The translations under genes were made by a program, and so were the position numbers. DNA of 64,000 nt. Origin: DATDFB01 sp035276475. Its GTDB lineage: Bacteria; Acidobacteriota; Thermoanaerobaculia; Gp7-AA8. Positions within the stretch are counted from its first letter, which is position 1, and every line of letters begins with the position of its first letter. Below are positions 59,736 through 64,000 of this stretch, piece after piece. The DNA is taken from contig DATELQ010000151.1 of assembly GCA_035276475.1 (NCBI GenBank), positions 1 to 64,000 of the forward strand, given 5' to 3'. Under the pieces are notes generated by a model. It had not been told where the DNA came from and searched no databases. It saw only the letters and a list, made by a program, of their open reading frames with translations.

Positions 59736-61010
59736 ATGCGCACGGAGATCCTCGGCGGGACCACGACCTTCCTGGCGATGGCCTACATCATCGTCGTCAA
59801 TCCCGCCATCCTCCGCGCCGCCGGCCTCCCGACCGGCGCCAGCACCGTGGCCACGATTCTCGTCGCGGTCATCGGCTCGCTGCTCATGGGCGTCTGGGCG
59901 AAGCGCCCCATCGCCGTCGCGCCCTACATGGGGGAGAACGCCTTCATCGCCTTCGGCCTGGCCGCGCTCGGCGTGACGTGGCAGCAGCGCCTCGGCGCGG
60001 TCTTCGTCAGCGGCGTGGTCTTCCTCATCATCACGTTCATCGGCCTGCGCGGCTGGCTCGCCAACGCGATCTCGCCGAGCCTCAAGTACAGCTTCGCCGC
60101 CGGCATCGGCCTCTTTCTCGCGTTCATCGGTCTGAACGAGACCGGGATCGTGACGGTGGGGACGGGCGTGCCGGTGAAGATCGGGAACCTGCACTCGTCC
60201 GAGGTGCTGCTGGCGATCGGCGGGTTCGTCGTGATGATCGTGCTGCTGGCGCGGCGCGTGCGCGGCGCGATCCTCATCGGCATCGCCGCAACCGCAGTTG
60301 TTGGCGTGCTGCTCGGCCTCGGGCAGGCGCCGTCGCGCGTGTTCGCCATGCCGTTCGTCGGCGACTACTCGCTCGCGCCGATCGCGTTGCATTTGGACAT
60401 CGCCGGCGTGCTGCGCCTGTCGTTCCTGCCGATTCTCCTGACGCTGTTCCTGATGAGTTTTCTCGACACGGTGGGGACGCTCGTCGGCGTCGGCGCCGCC
60501 GGCGGGATGCTCGACGAGCGCGGCAACTTCCCGGAGATCGAGCGGCCCATGACGGTAGACGCGATCGCCTGCATCGTCTCCGGACTTCTCGGCACGTCGA
60601 CGAGCGGCGCATACATCGAGTCGGCGGTGGGCATCCGCGAAGGAGCGCGCACGGGCGTCGCGGCGATCGCGACGGCGGCGTGGTTCGCGCTGTCGCTCTT
60701 TTTCATCCCGCTGGTCGAGCCGCTGCAACAGCTCCGCTTCGCCTACGGCCCCGCGCTCGTCGCCGTCGGCGTGCTGATGCTCGACTCGGTGCGCCGCATC
60801 GACTTCAATGACCTCACCGAGCTCGCCCCCGCCTTCGCCACAATCGCCATGATGGTGTTCACGTACAACATCGCCAACGGCCTGACGGCGGGGCTGGTGC
60901 TGCATCCACTGATGAAGCTTCTGACGGGACGCGTGCGCGAGATCACGCTCGGCTCGACGGTGCTGGCGGCGCTCTGCATCATCTATTACGCATTCGGGTT
61001 GCCGCATTGA
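59736..61010 (+). CDS. NCS2 family purine permease (AzgA-like)
   Basis: The 424-residue membrane protein has about twelve segments and the AzgA-type features GGTTTFLAMAYIIVVNP, the PYMGENAFIAFGLA segment, LLTLFLMSFLDTVGTLVGVG and GTSTSGAYIESAVGIREGARTG. These mark hypoxanthine/guanine/adenine proton symporters. It is followed by a sialidase-like gene whose TTG start overlaps its stop (TTGA). Confidence 0.92.
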   Translation: MRTEILGGTTTFLAMAYIIVVNPAILRAAGLPTGASTVATILVAVIGSLLMGVWAKRPIAVAPYMGENAFIAFGLAALGVTWQQRLGAVFVSGVVFLIITFIGLRGWLANAISPSLKYSFAAGIGLFLAFIGLNETGIVTVGTGVPVKIGNLHSSEVLLAIGGFVVMIVLLARRVRGAILIGIAATAVVGVLLGLGQAPSRVFAMPFVGDYSLAPIALHLDIAGVLRLSFLPILLTLFLMSFLDTVGTLVGVGAAGGMLDERGNFPEIERPMTVDAIACIVSGLLGTSTSGAYIESAVGIREGARTGVAAIATAAWFALSLFFIPLVEPLQQLRFAYGPALVAVGVLMLDSVRRIDFNDLTELAPAFATIAMMVFTYNIANGLTAGLVLHPLMKLLTGRVREITLGSTVLAALCIIYYAFGLPH

Positions 61011-62086
61011 AGCGCGCCGTGCAAGTGCTGCTCGTCGTCGCGGCGGCGTTCGGCGCGTGGCGCGCGTACCGGCGGCCGGCGCCGTTGTTCGTGGTTCCTC
61101 CTGCGCGTCCCGCAGCGCCCTACTTCTCCAGCGAGTTCCTTCCGTCGACGAACACAAACTTCGTCCATGCCGCAACGCTCGCGGAACTGCCGAATCACGA
61201 TCTCCTCGCGGCGTGGTACGGCGGCACGGACGAGATCGACCCCGACGTCAACATCTTCGTCTCGCGCCTCGACCATGCGACCGGCACCTGGTCGACGCCG
61301 CGGGCGATCGAGAGCGGGCGCGGCGCGCGCGTGAAGAGCGTCGGGAACCCGGTGCTCGTGGTCGACCGCAATGGCGTGCGGCTCTTCTTCGTGGCCGTGA
61401 TCGTCGGCGGCTGGTCGGGGAGCACGATCTGCGTGAAGCACTCGCCCGACGGCGAGCATTGGTCCCCCGCCCGCCGCATCGTGACGTCGCCCTTCTTCAA
61501 TCTCGGCATGCTGGTGCGCAGCCCGGCGGTGACGTACAGCGACGGCACGATCGCGCTGCCGATCTACCACGAGCTGCGGCGGAAGTGGTCGGCGCTCGCG
61601 CGCGTCGACGCGAACGACCGCGTGATCGACGTGGCGCACATGGCCGCGAACCCGCTGATCCAGCCGTGGGTGGTGCCGCAGTCGGAGCGCGACGCGACGG
61701 CGTTCTTTCGCTGGTCGGCGCGCACGCCCGGCGTGGTGACGTACGCGACGACGCGCGACGGCGGCGCGCACTGGTCGGACTGGCGCTCCACCGGCCTCGT
61801 GCACCGCGACTCCGCCGTCGCCGCCGCCCTCCTCCCCGACCGCTCGATGTTCCTCGTGTACAACAACACGCCCGGCGACCGCCGCAAGCTGGCGCTCGTG
61901 CACCTGCCCTCGGGCCGCGCGCTCGCGCTCGAACAAGACCCCCGCCCCCCCTTCGACGGCCCGATCCGCCGCGAGTACTCGTATCCGTACCTCATCGCCA
62001 CGTCCGACGGCCGCTACCACGTGGTCTACACGTGGCAGCGGACGAAGATCCGCCACATCACGTTCACCGCGGCGGCGCTGCCATGA
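61007..62086 (+). CDS. Exo-alpha-sialidase-like (BNR propeller) protein
   Basis: The 359-residue protein starts at a TTG overlapping the permease stop. It has an N-terminal membrane anchor (VQVLLVVAAAFGAW) and a six-bladed sialidase-like propeller with Asp-box motifs SPDGEHWSP and TRDGGAHWSDW. Catalytic-type residues such as the Arg in PSTNTNFVHAATLAELPNH are not clear, so it may bind rather than cleave sialic acid or another glycan. A small membrane protein gene overlaps its end. Confidence 0.82.
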   Translation: MKRAVQVLLVVAAAFGAWRAYRRPAPLFVVPPARPAAPYFSSEFLPSTNTNFVHAATLAELPNHDLLAAWYGGTDEIDPDVNIFVSRLDHATGTWSTPRAIESGRGARVKSVGNPVLVVDRNGVRLFFVAVIVGGWSGSTICVKHSPDGEHWSPARRIVTSPFFNLGMLVRSPAVTYSDGTIALPIYHELRRKWSALARVDANDRVIDVAHMAANPLIQPWVVPQSERDATAFFRWSARTPGVVTYATTRDGGAHWSDWRSTGLVHRDSAVAAALLPDRSMFLVYNNTPGDRRKLALVHLPSGRALALEQDPRPPFDGPIRREYSYPYLIATSDGRYHVVYTWQRTKIRHITFTAAALP

Positions 62087-62514
62087 CCCGCATCCTCACG
62101 CTCCTCGGCACGCCGAGCATCCCGCTCCTCGCGCTCGTGCTCGACCTCCTGCTGCGCCGGCGCCTCTTTACCCCGCGCGAGCGCCGCGCCCTGCTCTGGT
62201 GGTCGGCCTCGCTGTCGCTCGTCCTCTACAGCAGCACGCTCGGCTACCTGCCGGTCGACGTCTACCGCGCCGGCTTTTCGTCGTGGGCACCGGTCGTGTT
62301 CGCAGCGCTCGCTCTGGCTGTCGCGACGCGCTCGCTGCCGCTCGCGCTCACGGCGCTCGCGACGCTCGTCGCCTACGACGTGCCGCTCTTCCGGTCGGTG
62401 AATTTGTTCGACTATGCGGTCGATCCGATGCTGGGGATCGTGGCGATTGGTTGGGCGGCCTACACGGCGTTCCGCACCGCCGCCAACTTCTCCGCGAACC
62501 GCGACGCGTCGTAG
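62083..62514 (+). CDS. Small integral membrane protein, unknown
   Basis: The 143-residue protein has four hydrophobic segments (LTLLGTPSIPLLALVLDLLL, LLWWSASLSLVLYSSTLGYL, WAPVVFAALALAVATRSLPLAL, DPMLGIVAIGWAAYTAF). It starts within the end of the sialidase-like gene (ATGA) and converges with the cytochrome gene with a 55-base overlap. No family is recognised; it may belong with the permease and sialidase genes. Confidence 0.65.
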   Translation: MTRILTLLGTPSIPLLALVLDLLLRRRLFTPRERRALLWWSASLSLVLYSSTLGYLPVDVYRAGFSSWAPVVFAALALAVATRSLPLALTALATLVAYDVPLFRSVNLFDYAVDPMLGIVAIGWAAYTAFRTAANFSANRDAS

Positions 62515-63695
62515 TCGTCGCGCACCTTGAGCTCGTCGAACAGCGCGTCGATCGACTTCATCAGCGGGCCCTTCGCCAGCGACGGCGTGCGGCGCGTGAG
62601 CGCGGTCGCGAGCGACTGCAGGGCCAGGGCGATCTGCTCGGCGCTCTGCACGTCGGAGCGGAGGACGAAGTCGCGCTCGCCGGCGACGGTGCGGATCATG
62701 GCCCGCACCTCGCGCTCGCTCCAGCGCCGATCGTCGATGCGCGGGATCTCCGCTTCGAGCAGCTTGCGCGCGTCCTCGGCTGCGGCGGCGACGCCGGCGG
62801 GGTCGTTCATTTTCGCTACGCGTGCGGCTACCGTGGCGATGGCGTTGTCGAGCGCGGCGCCGTGAGGGACGATGAGGCGCGTCACCGCCCAGCGCTGCGG
62901 GCTCCAGGCCGGCAGGCCGGCGCGGCCGGACCAGCCGCGCTCCTGGCGCGCGGTGTTGCCGCGCAGGGCGTGGTGGCAGTTGGTGCAGCTCATGTCGGAG
63001 AACTCCGGCCACTTCTCGCCGCGCGCGTGGCGGGCCAGGTTGTTGAGCGCGTCGCGGAGGCCCATGGCCTGCCCCACCGCCCACGCCCGCACGCCGTGCG
63101 TGTCGTTCGGGTTCCAGTGCGACGGCATGTTCTCCGTGTAGTTGTCGAGCTCGAAGGCGAGAATCGGATGCCCCGAGGCGATCAGCTCGTGGTCCACCTG
63201 GCGGTCGGCCGCGCCGATGTGGCAGCGGTCGCACGTGTGCGCGCGAACGCGGAGGTCGCGCAGGTCTGTCATCCCGTGCTGCACCGACTGCGCGTGCGTC
63301 CACCCCTCCTGCACGTGCTCGGCGCGCCAGCCGCCGGCGGGGCCGTGGCAGGCCTCGCATTGAATGCCGTCCTCGAGGTCGATGCGGCCGGAGACGAGCT
63401 CCTTCGGCACGTTCGTGGAGTGGCAGTCGAGGCAGACCTTCTCCTGATACGGCTTCGCCTTCAGATGCATGTTCTTCACGATGCGCGCGGAGAGGGGGTT
63501 GAACAGCACGTTGTAGGCGGTAGCGTGGCGGTCGCTGTGCAGCCAGGTGTAGTACTCGTTCTGGCGGATGCGCTGGGCGTTGAGCGGAACGGTCGAGCCG
63601 TGGCAGCCGGAGTTCACGCAGCTCGCCACGCCGACGTACGTTTGCGCGCGCGCCGACGCGGCAGCGAAAAGCAGAGCGAGGGCGACACGTCTCAT
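62460..63695 (-). CDS. Periplasmic multiheme cytochrome c (five heme sites)
   Basis: The 411-residue protein has a signal peptide (LALLFAAASARAQ) and five c-heme motifs: an unusual CX4CH in SCVNSGCHG, then CLDCH, CEACH, CDRCH and CTNCH, all in the first 250 residues. The layout resembles cytochrome c554-like proteins. The C-terminal 150 residues are a helical, charged domain. It probably carries electrons to or from an extracytoplasmic substrate. Its start overlaps the stop of the upstream propeller gene (ATGA), implying one operon. Confidence 0.9.
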   Translation of the reverse strand: MRRVALALLFAAASARAQTYVGVASCVNSGCHGSTVPLNAQRIRQNEYYTWLHSDRHATAYNVLFNPLSARIVKNMHLKAKPYQEKVCLDCHSTNVPKELVSGRIDLEDGIQCEACHGPAGGWRAEHVQEGWTHAQSVQHGMTDLRDLRVRAHTCDRCHIGAADRQVDHELIASGHPILAFELDNYTENMPSHWNPNDTHGVRAWAVGQAMGLRDALNNLARHARGEKWPEFSDMSCTNCHHALRGNTARQERGWSGRAGLPAWSPQRWAVTRLIVPHGAALDNAIATVAARVAKMNDPAGVAAAAEDARKLLEAEIPRIDDRRWSEREVRAMIRTVAGERDFVLRSDVQSAEQIALALQSLATALTRRTPSLAKGPLMKSIDALFDELKVRDDYDASRFAEKLAAVRNAV

Positions 63696-64000
63696 GGATT
63701 CACCTCGTACAGCTTCCCGTCGCGCAGATAGAGCCGCTGCATCTCCGGGAGCGTCATCGGCCGCGCGCCGACGCGGTTGAAGATCGAGACCTGGTTGCCG
63801 CTCTCGTCGACGGCGCGGTCGCGGTCGAGCCCCTTCGACACCGCCAGCGCGGCCCCGCGCGTCTTGCGCCAGGCGATGAGGCGCGGCGCCGGGCGGGGGC
63901 TGAACCCGGCGTACGCCGGCGTCCACTCGGGCGAGAGGAGCTGCACGACCTTGAAGCCGTACTTGCCGTCCGCGACGTAGGCGAACGTCGAGGCGTTCGT
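63692..64000 (-). CDS. LVIVD-repeat beta-propeller protein, N-terminus cut by window edge
   Basis: The C-terminal 102 residues are visible, and the frame runs off the end of the window. The segment FAYVADGKYGFKVVQLLSPE is typical of LVIVD repeats, beta-propeller proteins often found with multiheme cytochromes. The tail MTLPEMQRLYLRDGKLYEV ends the protein. It is co-transcribed with the downstream cytochrome gene. The function is unknown. Confidence 0.65.
   Translation of the reverse strand, partial: TNASTFAYVADGKYGFKVVQLLSPEWTPAYAGFSPRPAPRLIAWRKTRGAALAVSKGLDRDRAVDESGNQVSIFNRVGARPMTLPEMQRLYLRDGKLYEVNP

Overview
This is a 64 kb stretch of GC-rich bacterial chromosome with dense, short-spaced genes and many stop/start overlaps of the ATGA, GTGA and TGATG type. 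The gene content points to Acidobacteriota, possibly the Thermoanaerobaculia: a GWxTD/VWA secreted protein of the acidobacterial type, an MglA-like GTPase, single-domain response regulators, a lanthanide-type XoxF methanol dehydrogenase and a caa3-type oxidase. The phylum is an inference from gene families; no rRNA or other marker is present. I saw no tRNA, CRISPR array or transposase.

Layout. 1-9.1 kb: a 5'-cut and apparently 3'-truncated mannose-1-phosphate guanylyltransferase, a low-GC small Cys protein between 33/34-bp direct repeats, an amidohydrolase, an ArsN2-like acetyltransferase, a SIMPL protein, a ferredoxin, a minus-strand operon (lipoprotein, Smr, NadA, receiver), an MglA-like GTPase and a threonine synthase. 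9.1-19 kb: a Phd/VapC toxin-antitoxin pair, an SGNH hydrolase, an ABC exporter, TypA, a membrane phosphoesterase, a sirtuin, a PKD/Calx-beta protein and a diheme cytochrome. 19.0-19.65 kb: a mini-operon of three tiny overlapping genes, the last a ribbon-helix-helix protein, behind a palindromic promoter. 19.6-25.8 kb: an S9 peptidase, a ZIP transporter, a CsgG-like lipoprotein-type protein, two receivers, an FNT channel and an AlkB-like oxygenase.

25.8-34.8 kb is one apparent operon for periplasmic alcohol oxidation and respiration: XoxF, XoxJ, XoxG, caa3 oxidase subunits II, I and III, a small membrane protein, CtaG, another lipoprotein cytochrome c and a PQQ-associated beta-propeller. Electrons from methanol (or a related alcohol) would pass from XoxF through XoxG or the downstream cytochrome to the oxidase. 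A formaldehyde-dehydrogenase-like enzyme lies at 53.2 kb.

34.8-51.1 kb: a DUF4236-like protein, a beta-propeller/phosphoesterase, an extradiol dioxygenase, the GWxTD/VWA protein, a large KAP P-loop NTPase carrying a dead trypsin-like domain and a Clp-N-like domain (a candidate conflict or stress-response protein), then a TetR-controlled RND efflux operon. 51.1-51.5 kb is a convergent intergenic region with seven 43-bp palindromic tandem repeats in which the hairpin is kept by compensatory changes.

51.5-64 kb: a class C beta-lactamase-fold serine hydrolase, the alcohol dehydrogenase, a CheB-like and a CheB-CheR-PAS protein, an XRE regulator whose start follows a ten-C tract, an intergenic region with three perfect hairpins and a T6 tract (candidate structured RNA, 59.0-59.2 kb), a receiver, a purine permease, a sialidase-fold protein, a multiheme cytochrome and a truncated beta-propeller. 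The leads most worth following are the 59.0 kb hairpin locus with its XRE gene, the KAP protein, the 43-bp repeat array, the 19 kb mini-operon and the XoxF-oxidase operon.
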